Shown here piece by piece: positions 1 to 21,628 of a stretch of DNA of 64,000 nucleotides (positions within the stretch are counted from its first letter, which is position 1; the number at the start of each line of letters is the position of its first letter). This stretch comes from Mycteria americana (lineage: Eukaryota > Chordata > Aves > Ciconiiformes > Ciconiidae), in contig NC_134368.1 in assembly GCF_035582795.1 (NCBI RefSeq), positions 29,944,501 through 30,008,500 on the forward strand, written 5' to 3'. The notes under the pieces were generated by a model, which was not told the DNA's origin, searched no databases, and saw only the letters and a list, made by a program, of their open reading frames with translations. Both the position numbers and the translations under genes were made by a program.

Positions 1-1391
1 GAAGTTTTAAGCAAACAGCAGCAATCCATATTGCACAGGTTAGTACAGTTTCAGGACAATTCAGATAGTTAGCAAACCATGGCACCAAGCAGTTCACAAA
101 TAAGATATGTGAACACTTAACCTTGTTCAGCCCATCACTGTATGTTTGCATCAAAGGTATCTGTTCAATAACTGCAGCCTTCCTAAGCAGTCCCTTGAGC
201 CCGGCAGCAAGTTGTGAGAGCTTCTCTGATTGTCACCAGGGAAACTACGGACCTGTTCTGCATGTGGTCAGCCTTCCAGACATGAGGCTATTACCAGGCA
301 CTATCATAGGAAAAGACATCTCAAGACTCATTTCCCTAGCTAGAGATTGCATTACTGGTGCATATGAAAGGATAAGTTCCTAACTCTGTAGAGGCTTCTG
401 ATGCTACGGTTGATTCAGCTGGCAAAACTACTGTCAAGTTTTCTAAAGCTTTGAGTTCAAACACGTGTTTTTATTTGATCTGTGTTATATGATTTAAACC
501 TGATTAAATCTAACACCTGAAGGAAAAGTCTAAAAATAGATGAGATGTTGTTCTCTCCTTTGGTAGATATCTGGAGAAAGTAGTAAAATGCAATAAATTG
601 GAAACAGTTTAAATGTTAGTTCAAAAATGTCATCAGTTGTGCGATTTTTTTGAAACTCAGTCACTTTTGAGTTTAATCAAAATGTTTTTGAAAAATGGTA
701 ACAATAATGTTAACATTCCTGGTGGTAGAATGGCAAATTAATTTTTAATTAAATGATAAATAATCAACATTGCTGTTAAAAGGAAAGAGAAGAAACGTGC
801 TAGTTTTGAAGTCGATAGGAAATAGTTCTGTGATAACAGAAGATTGAAGATGGCATAGTCTAATTAAAATATAAAATGCTGCATGAATATCAAAGGATAC
901 CTACAGCTCTGACAGACATTGTCAGGTAATAGTACAGGCACCTGAATTCTTATAGAATCATCTTTGCCTCCATTGGCTCCAAACTCTGTATTTTGTCACA
1001 GCCTGCATAGGAAATCAAATGCAAAGCTGGGAACTGAACCTGGTTTTACTGTCAGAGCTCCTCCTAGAGAGTTTAAAAGTTTCACTGATGTTATATCATT
1101 CTGTTGGTAAACTAAGCAACTCAAGCCTGAACGGAAAGTAGTATTAGAGCTAGCTAAAAATTGATCTTTAATCTTAAACTCTGTCCTTGTTTTCTGCCTT
1201 CTTCCTTTCCACACCTAGAAGCTTCCCCTGGGCACAGAGGAGGCTACGTGGCTTCCGTGTAACAGAAATGTCACACAACAGAAGGCTGAATTCCTGATTA
1301 ACAGCAGCTTCTTCCACTTTAACCGCAACTATTTAAGCCAAGTAATAAAACAAAAAGAAAAATCAATAATCAAATTGTGCTTCTGTTTCAG
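1..1391 (+). other. GABRB1 intron (left window edge)
   Basis: This is AT-rich non-coding sequence. I looked for the preceding GABRB exon (the RRYPLDEQNC-type block of the Cys-loop) and did not find it here, so it lies outside the window. The small open frames show no family resemblance. Confidence 0.7.
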
Positions 1392-10928
<9,537 letters not shown>

Positions 10929-11280
10929 TTTATGCAATAACATTACCATAGACTAACATAATTAGACTTGTTTCTTTTCCTTCTCAATTTTGTTCACTCT
11001 GAAGAACTGCAGTAGCCATAATGCTCCATGTTCAAGGGGAGATTCCCAGCCATTGAATACTTCTAGATTTAAGCTTTCAAATAAAAAAAAAACCAAACAA
11101 CCCAAATCCAGACTCACTACATTCAGATCAGAATAGTACAACCTGCTCTTGAAGAGCATCTTCAGCAAAAGCGCAATACCTCAATTTTTACAAAGAGTTT
11201 TTGCATTACCCATGACCTTTCTGTACCCGCCTTTATCTCTTTTTTAAGTGGAATAAAAATTAGTCCTACTGTCTTCCCAC
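10929..11280 (+). other. GABRB1: GABRB1 3' UTR with candidate polyadenylation signals
   Basis: AATAAA hexamers follow the stop at 11080-11085 (directly before an A-run) and 11252-11257. Either would give a short 3' UTR of about 170 or 345 bases. The true cleavage site cannot be fixed from sequence alone, and a longer UTR is possible. Confidence 0.5.
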
Positions 11281-14200
11281 AGCAGCATGCTTTCAAACAA
11301 GACAGTAAAACAACTCAAAGTAGTAGTCATGTCACAGTCTTTCAGCAGTTAGAGTGTAACGAAATTTGAAGAAATAACTGTTTGAAGGATTATAACTATT
11401 ACATCACGCATAATTTCGAAGTCAATAGTTATACTAGGAAGTATTTACATAGTGTCTGTGAGAAGTATCACTCAAGGAGATGTAAGTCAATTCACATTTT
11501 CAGAGAGGGAGGGATCTCCAAAAGAAAGAAAGGGTAGCAGAGACAAATCCCACTGAGTTTCCAACTATGGAATCAGCTGATTGGACCTGACTGGAATGTT
11601 GGTATTTCCACAAAGTAGCAAAGTTGAAATTGATGAGAACAATTTTGCCATCTGTAATTTTGTATTAAAAAGTAGAAAACAAACACATGTTCATTCCCGG
11701 AAGCAACTACCAGGGATACCCCAGCCCAAGAGTGGCTACTTTTCGTGACTCCCAGGTTTCCTGTGGCTGGTAATTGCAACACATTCTCCCAAAAGCTGGC
11801 AAATGTCTGGGAACAGATCTGAGGAGAGTTCCGCACACAGTTTCCTACAGATTTCCTTACTCCACTGAGAAACAGGAGATACAGCTGAGCCTTACGGCAC
11901 ACTGGTGATGTTGGGTACACTGGTCCTGAGGAGTTGCCTCTCCCCACCCGGCTGCTTATCGTCGGACACAACCACAGCCAAGGAGCGGCAGGCGAAGTGC
12001 TAGCAAGCTGCATGCAACTGAGGAGCAATAGGTCAGTCGTATCCTATCTGTATCAAACCCATTTCCCTTCTATATTGCCAGTTCTTTCCTAACAGTGTTT
12101 ATACTACATTGCCTAACATAGCATTTTATTGAAACGGAACTATTACCAGTTAAATTTTATTTTGTATTGAAAGTGTTTCATACTTTTAGGAGGGTCAAGA
12201 TATACAAGCCAACAGAGTCTGTGTAGGTATGTGTAGGTATGATGATTGTTATCAATGTCAGCTGGTACAGAAGGAAACATTGATCAGGACAGTAGGCAGC
12301 AATACCCACAGTTAGGAGTTAGTAGGGACTACAAATGAGCGATGTGGAAAGCTTCTTCACCAGCTCCTCGTTGCCTGGCAGTAAGGTCAACTGATGACCT
12401 TATCACCAGTTGACATTACAACTTTATAATCAGAATGTAATAATAAATGAAACACTCCTACATGTTTACGTTTGTCATACCCTGCAAGACCTCGACCTCC
12501 TAACAGATCAGGACCTGCTGCCCCCTCTCTTTGTGCAGCAGGCTTCTGCAGAAACAGTCTGGAATGATAAATCACCAAACAAGAAAGGGAATAGCTTTAA
12601 TGTACTGATTACAAAAAGTAAAAGGCTGGAAAACAGGCATTTGGCATTGCTAATCTAGGAGGGTCCTTGAGACTATCAGTTTTTCTGTGGGTTCCAAAGT
12701 CCTGGTCTCAGCCCAAATTCAGTGGAGCACAAAGGTGGTCTTCTCAGCTGTCTCTTCTCTGCTACAACCTTTAACCTCCAGTCTATTGAAGAGCTCCACA
12801 ATTTTACCAGATTAATCAGCCACTAGGTACAATTTGAGATTATTCAGGATAAATATTAATTCAGTCAAATGGCTCTTCTGAATAGGGTACAACTTGGATG
12901 CCTATCCCCACCCTAAAACAACTCTAAATAATTTTTCAACATTTACACCATATTGGCAACCAAAATAAGAACTGCCACACATCATCCCACACGGGACATT
13001 TTGATTAATTTTTTAGTCAAATTTAAACAACGTTTAGATCAAGAATATTTTAGTGACAATTAACAATAATATTTTGGTATCGCAAAATAAACAATACACA
13101 GAACATATGGAAGTCTTGCATGCTAAGCAGACTGAACTTTCCATAACTGAAAAAAATAGCCCCAGGAGGGACACAGCAGTGTCCTGGCTGTATGCGCTGT
13201 TCATTCCAAACACACATCCCATTAAACGGGTTTGAATCCAACGAACTGGCACCAGACTTTACAAACAGAAAGAATAAGTCCATCAGCCACTGAACTTGCC
13301 AGCTTTGTGGTTATACACAGAAATAAATTCAAAAAAAGCAACACATTCTGCAGATTTGTAGTGTAAAATACTCTGTGAAAAACAACTGTCGGTGACCCAT
13401 GTTTTTGCATTACCTGATTTCCCAAAGATGTTCACAGACAGACCACAGGTCAGTAATTTAACCCAGCTGTTCCAGTGGTGTGGAGACATTACAACCCCTC
13501 CTTACAGCTACAGTGGACTTTTAGGAAGAACCAACATCCAACGTGATATTGAAACAAGAATTTAGGTAATAGAAAGGAATCCCTTGCCTTCTATTACAAG
13601 AACAAAGATCAGCTGTACTGGTCTTCAGTATTTTTTCTTGTAGACTCCTAACATCTCCATATACATAGTTTCTAGTTTATGGATCATCCAGCTAGTTCAT
13701 GCACAGATGTTAAGCACACGGGCTAAAAGCAGTCACATTGTACAGTTCCAAGCAAAAAAGAAAGGGTATGGAGCAGAGGAAGGGCCATTAACAAACCAAG
13801 AGCACTGCAAATGCAAAACTCCTTCAGAACGGCATGCTCCAAAATTGCAGGGTCCGCCCTCATCCATCAGGACTCCTTCAACATGTCACCTACACAAACC
13901 CCAGCCCTGCTGCCAGTTTTGAACAGCACGCAACAAGGCCTGGCTGCATCGAGAGCTGGAAGCTGCGATCTTGAGTGAGGAAACAGCTGCCAGCTCTCAG
14001 CACAAAGCTTTGCAGCAGGGGCTAATAACTGCACCGCATGCAGAGGCAGAGCCACTTACTGCAGGTCGGCAGTATCTTAGCCCAGAGCCAGCATCTCCTG
14101 CCTCCCACTGAGCTCCTATTCGCACATTTAACCACTAACTCTGGTAAAGAAAACAGAATTTGTCATACAGGCTTGCAAGGCACATTGGCTTTAAACTAAA

Positions 14201-17200
14201 ACCTCTTTCAAAGCCTCAAAAGAAAATTAAAACCAAAACTTGGGAACAGGGTGTATAACCATAACTAGCACGTTTTCCCTCTTTGCACTACTTTTAGAAA
14301 AAAAGCAGAAGAAAATATTCCTCACTTGAGAGCAATAGATTGGCAGCAAGGAAAAGGCAGTGGTTATTAGAGGCACAGGATGGAAAAATGTGGCTATTTA
14401 TGGGTTACTCATGTACATTGCCATCTGGAGCTAGGAATTAGCGAGTACAAAAGAAACTCAGCCTCTTCCCATCAATAGGTTGGAGTCATTTGGCTGGCTT
14501 TAAGTCATGAAGGTGAATAACACTGTAATGCTGAGCTTTGCCACTGTTGTCTTTTAGTAGTTAGTTTGCCTGCCCTGCCCGTAGGAACCGGACTTCAAGC
14601 TCAGGATAGATAAGGTCCTATTGCTAATTAGGTTTCAGGTAAACCCCCTTACCATTTATGCCGCTGTTTCATGGTTTGTGAGTTTGTGAGTTTGAATAGA
14701 TTTGTGATTTGTGAGTTTGAATAGATTATTTAAAGAAACTGGAAGTCCCTTTTAGCTAGGTTTCCCAAAGATATGAGCTTCTACTGTCACTATGTGTGTG
14801 TGTTTGTTTGCCTATGTGGGAGTCTCCCAATAATATTTGAATCCCTTGGCAATTTCAACCAAAAGGTAACAGAACAGTAAGGATCTGTGAGATAATACAT
14901 TCTTACGAGTTGCCACAAAGCAGGTAGCTGAGCAGAGGACAAAGCTCACAGGAGCTAATCCATCCCTCTTCTCTGGGAGCAAGGGACTCGATGAACTCCA
15001 ACTTTATTAGGCATCAGAGAATCCACACGGGAGGGCAATTCAGTACCCAGATCCACAAAGAAAACAAGGTTCATTGCTTTTCATGCTCTTGAAACTATTT
15101 ATTTCACACATAATGATCTTTTAATCTCATTCTAATCTTACTTCTCTTCAGTAGTATCCCACCTAATTATGAATGAAACAGTCAGTGGCTAAATCGGCAA
15201 CATGCTTGGAGCATGTATTTCTCCAAGAGCAGAGTAAATTAAATAGCTTGTCTGTGCTTGTCCAGGACTTCAAACTGGGATGGAGTCAGCCAGGAGACTG
15301 CAGTGATTTTGCCCATCTCTCTAATACCAACCCAGCTGCGTCGCCAGCCTGTGAACCCTCCTTGGCTGAGCAAAACCACTGGTTTACAAGAGCCTTAATG
15401 TTGTGATGGCATGCATGAGAGCTGGGATCAGCCTGAAACAGTGTGTGAAAGTCAGCTGCAGTCACTCCGAAGGACAAACCAAAATCCTTCCACTTCATTT
15501 ATATTCCCACACAATTCAAAACAATCAAGAAGGAATAGCAATAGTGGTAGAAAAGGTCTTAAAACACCACAAAAAAACCCATTTTCAATATCACAGGAAT
15601 ATTTCTGACAACATTCCTGCGCTTTATGCTACCACCGAACAGCACAGAAGTTGCTGTTTCAAAGTTACCCACTGGTTCACGCTGTTCACCCTTATAGAAA
15701 ATGTTCCATCCCCTTGTACTGCAAGTGGCGAATTTCTTGCAATAAATTATGAGGAAAGTCATCCAGGGCTGGGGGCCACATTCCACTAGCTGCTTCTGTT
15801 TCCCATCACCGATGAACCTCTGCCCCTTCTCGTGAACTCCCCCTTACTGAGGATGCATTGCTAACACTGCCTTGGGAGGATTAGTCAAAAAAGGGCTGTG
15901 TTATACCTGTTGCATACAAAAATGTTTTTAAATGGTTTCTGCGTTGAAAAGTATAAAAAAACACATCTGTGATTGTACATGTATGTTTCTTTCTACCCCC
16001 ATAGGCATCCACGCTGCGGCCCAAAGAAGGCAGGAGATTACAGAAGAGGATTGAATTTCAGCATGTGATGATACCGAAATGTATATGCACAGGGTGAAAG
16101 AATGAAGAGACAAATGAGAAATCTGGCATTTTTTAAAGGAAGATCAGGTGATTTTGGTCTACTTACTGTCTTGGAGTGCAGAGCAAACTCTAATTATGTT
16201 GTCTGCTCCTTGGCGTGTTTGTTTCTCAATTATTTTATAAGTCATTTTGAGTCTCCAAGTGTTATAAAAATATCACCTCTCTTCTGCTGATGCCAGTCTA
16301 AGAAATAGCATGGTAGTCATTCTTTTACACTTTTATTCTTGGCAAAATCCATTGAGTATCATTACCAATAAGGAGCTAAGATAATTACACGGTAGCAGAA
16401 TCATGTCATCTCTCTAGAGACAGTCTCTGATCAATAATGTCTTTTAACTCATCACTGCCTATCTGTATCTGCACAGTCTTAGAGGAAAGTATAAAATATC
16501 AATCACACACCAAAAATGTTCATAAAGATGGTTTCCTTTGGCAGATTATGCATTTCAGTGAGAGCACCAGCAACCTTGTTTGCATTTGTGAACATACCAG
16601 TTTCCTTGTTCCCGTCTCTGAAACATCATTTGCTGTTTTGATCTAGCTGACAACGTATTACCTGATTTTTTTAGATTTTCAGAGGCAGCTAACTTTGAAT
16701 ATTGTGTGCTGCAGAAAACAGGAGGTTTACAAAACAAAGGTGGCAAATCATCATTTCAAGAAAGAGCTGAATGAGACTTCGGCATAGGTAAAGAATTCAG
16801 GATTAGGTTTTACAAAGGCAGTTAATAGCAGTTCTTGTCAGATCATCCAATGCTTGCTCTGGCTCCCATCTAAATCAATATTAAAAGAAATATGAGAGAC
16901 CTGAAACCTCTGCATTCCCAAGAAATAGAATTCCTTCTTTTACTGTAGCCATGAAAAAAAAAGTTATCTATATGATGCTAGGAATCTTTCTCCCCAGATA
17001 GTCCACCACCAAAGCAGTCCCTGTGGACGTGTGGTAGTTTCCAGTTAGAAAAGTCTCCACACCTTCCAGTGCCTTTCATTATTGTATTAGCTAAATTAGC
17101 TGACTAATCTGATGCTAAAAAATAGCCACAGCCTTCTCTATGTAGGACTCCCGCTGGTGCTAGCACATATGAAGAGTACCTTTGAGTAAATTCCCAGCCA

Positions 17201-20200
17201 TAGACAACGTGAGGAGTTGAACATCCAGTATATCCTCCACAAACCAGCTTAAAACATGAGGTTCTGCTCCTGCGATGACCTCTCCACAGAGCGGCCTGAT
17301 GCGGTGAACCACACAGGCTTGTAAAAGTCCAAAGGATGAATCTTTGTGAGCTTTGCCCCCTTTTCTACGTTTTGGTAGTGATCTTTTGGTCTTTCTGGAG
17401 CAGTCTTGAAGTACATATAATTACAGAGGGAAGCGTAGGATATTGCCAAATGTAATTAAACTGGATTTGAAGAACTAAAAACTTTATAATGTTGACCCAC
17501 TTATGAAAACATTCTCCAGCACCAGAAAAGTAAAAACCCCCTTATTTCTGATACTTCATTATAAATACTAATTCACGACTCAAAGCGATAGCAGAGTGTG
17601 CATACTTCAGGACAAGGTGTTACTGGTTCTTAAAACCACCTTTCAGGTAAAAGCATAATCATGTTTCAGCATGTTTCCTATCAGAAAGGCTTGCTCCAGA
17701 ACTCAGAAATGTTCTACAGGCTTATATAGATCTTTTAAAAACACAGCTTCTTAACATACATAATTGCTTTGTTGCAAAAGCAGTTTTATTACAGTGGTCA
17801 CTTCCATACTGACAGTTTGCTGGTCAGATCCAATTCTGATTCACTTTATTGTGCCAAGATCAAAGCTGAAATGATTGATCATGAAAAACAAGATTTGTCT
17901 GAAATCAAGAAAAAATTTCTATGAAATGGAAAGAAGTACAATGAATGCCAAAGGAGGGCAAGTAACATTATTTTTATAATTCACTTTTATATTTTGTCTC
18001 AAGATATGCTGCATTTTCCGATTCAAATTGCAGGTTTGTTTATGCAATGTGAATTTCTGCAGGTGCTTTTTACATGTTAAAATTAAAACTTCATACAGTG
18101 TGTCCATTGTATGTACTATTTTCATTAGGACTTTTGGTTCAAAGAGCCTACTGTACAAAATTTTGTTTCTGGTCTTAATTACTTGCTTAAGAGGTCTGTA
18201 CATAGTACCTGCAAAACCACAGCGGTTTCACCAACATTTTTATGATGGTTGTTTTCCTTTTTTTTTGCCCACGTGATCACAGGACCCAGAAGTGAGCTGC
18301 TCTGCAGGGGCAAACACTAGGAGAATACGAACACATGTCCCTGAAACAGAACAAAAGGGGGAGCATCACCTGGGAACAACTGTTAGAAGTTAGCGTGGTG
18401 GGATGTGCAAACATCAAAGCCATTCGACTTACTATAACCAGCTAATTACAAAGAGCTCAGGCTGGAAGAACGCAGAAAAATACGGACACAGGCAAAGTGA
18501 GCAGACAGGCAAGGACAAAATTAAAAGTTATTTAATGTTAATGGAGTATCTTTAAACTCCTGCACCTTTGGTCTAATTCCTACGCCTTCAGAAATTTCCC
18601 TGATTCCCCCCTTAGTCACAGACTCAAGTGGGTTTGTGAGGGACGCTCCCCATATCACAGCCCCTCCACGGCTTTTGTTACTGGTGCAGTTCTTGTATTT
18701 CACTCTCGTCCCAGCACACAGTTCCTCCAGGGGCTGGGACGTGCACGGCCGTGCTTTGTGCTGTATGAAAACCGGGGTGGAAATGCAACGGCAACTTCCT
18801 TACCTAACCCCCCGTTCTTCAGCCCAGAAGGGAGCATGGCCGGGCATACTTGACAGATATGCTCCTGGCCACTTGAGCTTCTTTTAGATGTTTCCGTTAT
18901 GTGTACATATTTCCTATTCACTACCTTTTCATGTCTACCTGCATTCATGAAAGTGTATGTTGAAGCTGACACAGTATAATGGGTTTTGTGGAATCTCTAG
19001 CTTTTTGCATCCATTTGGCCCGGTAAAGTCTCCGCAAATGCCTTATCTGTCACAACTGGAGACCTTGCTTGTTCCATAAGTACCTAACTCTCAGAGCTGA
19101 GACAGAACGAAACCACTTTCTGATAGATGGTACAAAGTACAGAGCAGCAAGCTCTCTTCTCCATTCTGTTTGGTCTTTTTCCTTTCCATCTACTGGAGGC
19201 CATTACGTGCCTTACGAGGACAGTTCGTTTCTCTGTAGAGATGTAAGGTCAGGATGCACGTTTCAAATGCAATTCCATGACAATCACTGTATCTGCTTTC
19301 TTAAATGTGTTCACAGTACACCTATAAATTGTATAAATGGATCAGCACACCAGTGTCTTCTATCCAAATGACATCCCAAACTTGATAGCGTACACTCGTA
19401 CAAAATAAACTGCTGTTTATTATTTCTGCTACTGTAAATAAAAGGAAGTTTTCAGTCCTTTTGTCCTAAATGATAAAAAGCGTGCCAACAATAAAAATCA
19501 GTTAAAAAATCAATTACCAAAAATTAAGTCTCTTTTCTCTACAAAAGCCTTTTAGCAGCATATGCTATCACAGTATAATGAAAGCTAAAGCAGAGCTACG
19601 CCTTCAGTATGCATCACAGAATTCATGAAGCATTTAAATGCGTAAGGCCATATCAAAGCAGTATATTCATTATTCTATAAAGCTACTAGATCTAGAGGAA
19701 AGGGAGAAGTGGAGTCAAGACAAATACACCTATGAATAAAATAAATAGACCTGACCAATTTATTCATTAAACTCACAATTAAAAAAAGAGCATGCTCCTG
19801 AACAGACTACTGGACAACCTGCAGTAACTCTTTCCAGATTTTTGTATAAAGCTAAACAAGTATCACTTCCCACCTGAATTTTTTAGCTTGCAAGGCCTTT
19901 ACCTGTTATCTGATCCATTATCAAATTTCTGTTGCTTATGTATATTCAAGACTACGATCAAGCCATATCTGTTAAAGATTGCAGTCCTTTCAGTGTCAGA
20001 TATATTTTCCAGTCTTTCATTCTTATGACTCTTTACCCCCTTCTCCACTTTTTCTGATCTTTCTTGAATTACTGACACTGAACTATATGCACATCTGACT
20101 AAATGTACCAGTACCAAATAAAAGGGAAACAGACTACATTTTATACACACACATTTTGTAAAGTGTTCTCTGACCCACAAAACATCTGTGCTGGTTTTAA

Positions 20201-20890
20201 TATTAGAAACATACATTTAAGTTTCCTATCCATTAAGCTTATTAAAACCCTCTTCATAGAGGCCTTTCTACAAGAGAGCTTCTTGTCCTCCTCCTCTTCT
20301 CTGACCAGTCCTCTGAAGTCCAATTTTTTGTATGGATGTTTTATTTTACACCTTGCTTATATGAAAACCCCATGGAAAGCACAACAAACTATAGTGGAAG
20401 AAACTCAAGACCCTGATTTTGAAACTATGAAGAAGGTAAGGCATCAATACTTTGCCTTTTTATATATACAAAACATGCATATATACACACACGCATGTTG
20501 AGAAGTACACATTAGTATTTATGTAAGCATTACAGACAATTTGCTCTTTACATACGAAGAATGCTTTAACAAATAGTAGAAACCATAAGATTCCTGGTGT
20601 ACGCTTCTCTAGTGTTACAGCTTCTAACTTTGTTACATAGTACAATCAAAACCCAGTCTGGTTTCAGAAAGGTTTAGACTAGGATTTACCCCTTATCTGC
20701 TGTATTAATTGGTCTGGGAATATCCTTTTCACAGTCTACGTAGGTCAGCTCCTCTCCAGCACTGCACCCCCTTTCGAAAACATTAATACAGTTGATGGCT
20801 TTTCACTTGAAGATACAAAACTAAAGCTAAAAAACAAAACTTTACTCTGAGTAAGGCCCCAGTGCTTCTTCCTCAACTTCTGAGCACTGA
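11281..20890. other. Intergenic region between convergent GABRB1 and COMMD8
   Basis: About 10 kb of AT-rich sequence with no coding segment I can assign. Open frames of 60-132 codons occur on both strands without family resemblance, exon pairing or a consistent phase. Visible small repeats are a 10-bp tandem pair at 12221-12240 and an imperfect repeat at 14683-14725. An extended GABRB1 3' UTR could reach into the left part. Confidence 0.7.
14683..14725. repeat. 25-bp-spaced direct repeat
   Basis: The 18-base word tttgtgagtttgaataga occurs at 14683-14700 and again at 14708-14725. It is part of a short TTTGTGA-rich tandem patch. Confidence 0.9.
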
Positions 20891-21057
20891 ACAGGTTGCC
20901 TAGAGAGGTTGTGATGTCTCTATCCTTGGGAGATATTCAAAACCCATCTGGACACGGTCCTGTGCAGCCTGCTCTATGTGGCCCTGCTTGAGCAGGGGAG
21001 TTGGACAAGATGACCCCCAGAGGTCCCTTCCAACCTCAACCATTCTGTGATTCTGTG
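20891..21057 (+). mobile_element. CR1 LINE 3'-end fragment
   Basis: The segment starts near aggttgcctagagagg and ends with gtcccttccaacctcaacc and attctgtgattctgtg, the terminal signature of CR1 non-LTR retrotransposons. It is 5'-truncated as is typical and has no coding capacity. It is sense on the plus strand, in the gap just beyond the COMMD8 3' end. Confidence 0.92.
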
Positions 21058-21166
21058 CTGCTTTTCTTTGTAAAGCCGATTTTTCCCAGCATCTAAGAAG
21101 ACTGAGTTCAGTGATTAATAAATCAAGAAACAATTTACTGCAATAATTCACAGACAAAATCAAGTG

Positions 21167-21607
21167 TTTATTTACTATTTACAAGTATAAATACATTAAC
21201 GCTACAAGTACTCTGTCATGTTCTTCAATTATCATGGCACCTTAGATAAGGGTAACATATTATGCAAGTAAGATGCCTTAGTTTTGCTAGGCACCTGTGC
21301 AGCCACTGCCGAAGTTTAACCAAAACAAATATGACACATATCGTAAGTGATACTTTTCCATAGTTCTATAAATCTTTAGTACTAAAAGCAGCTGTACATT
21401 GGATTTTTATATTTTTGGTCAGATACAATATTTTATTATTTTTATCAAAGGATTAGTAGTTTATTTGGTCATAAGTCATAACAGCCTTCTCACTTCAGTA
21501 TTTTATAGCATCAACAACTTTTGGCTTTGCAGAGAACTTTTTTTTTTTCCCCTCCAAGTCAACTGGGGAGCCATCACCAGCAGATACTGTCAATGATCTG
21601 AATTCCA
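21167..21607 (-). other. COMMD8: COMMD8 3' UTR with candidate poly(A) signals
   Basis: On the minus strand AATAAA occurs at 21460-21465, 21432-21437 and 21167-21172. A 3' UTR of about 170-450 bases is therefore plausible; which site is used cannot be told from the sequence. Confidence 0.5.
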
Positions 21608-21628
21608 TCATTTCAGTTGCAAGACTAC
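21608..21628 (-). CDS. COMMD8: COMMD8 terminal coding micro-exon segment
   Basis: Six codons, VVLQLK, and a TGA stop follow the acceptor tttttgaag. They match the C-terminus of COMMD8 exactly as I recall it for mammals. The segment is too short to stand out as an open frame. Confidence 0.95.
   Translation of the reverse strand, partial: VVLQLK

Noticed and set aside
15403-15789. 128-codon frame in the GABRB1-COMMD8 gap
   Set aside because: No homology recognised and an overlapping frame is also open; treated as chance.
20103-20501. 132-codon frame ending near a gtaagg donor-like site
   Set aside because: The stretch before the donor looks mildly exon-like, but there is no convincing acceptor, partner exon or family match.
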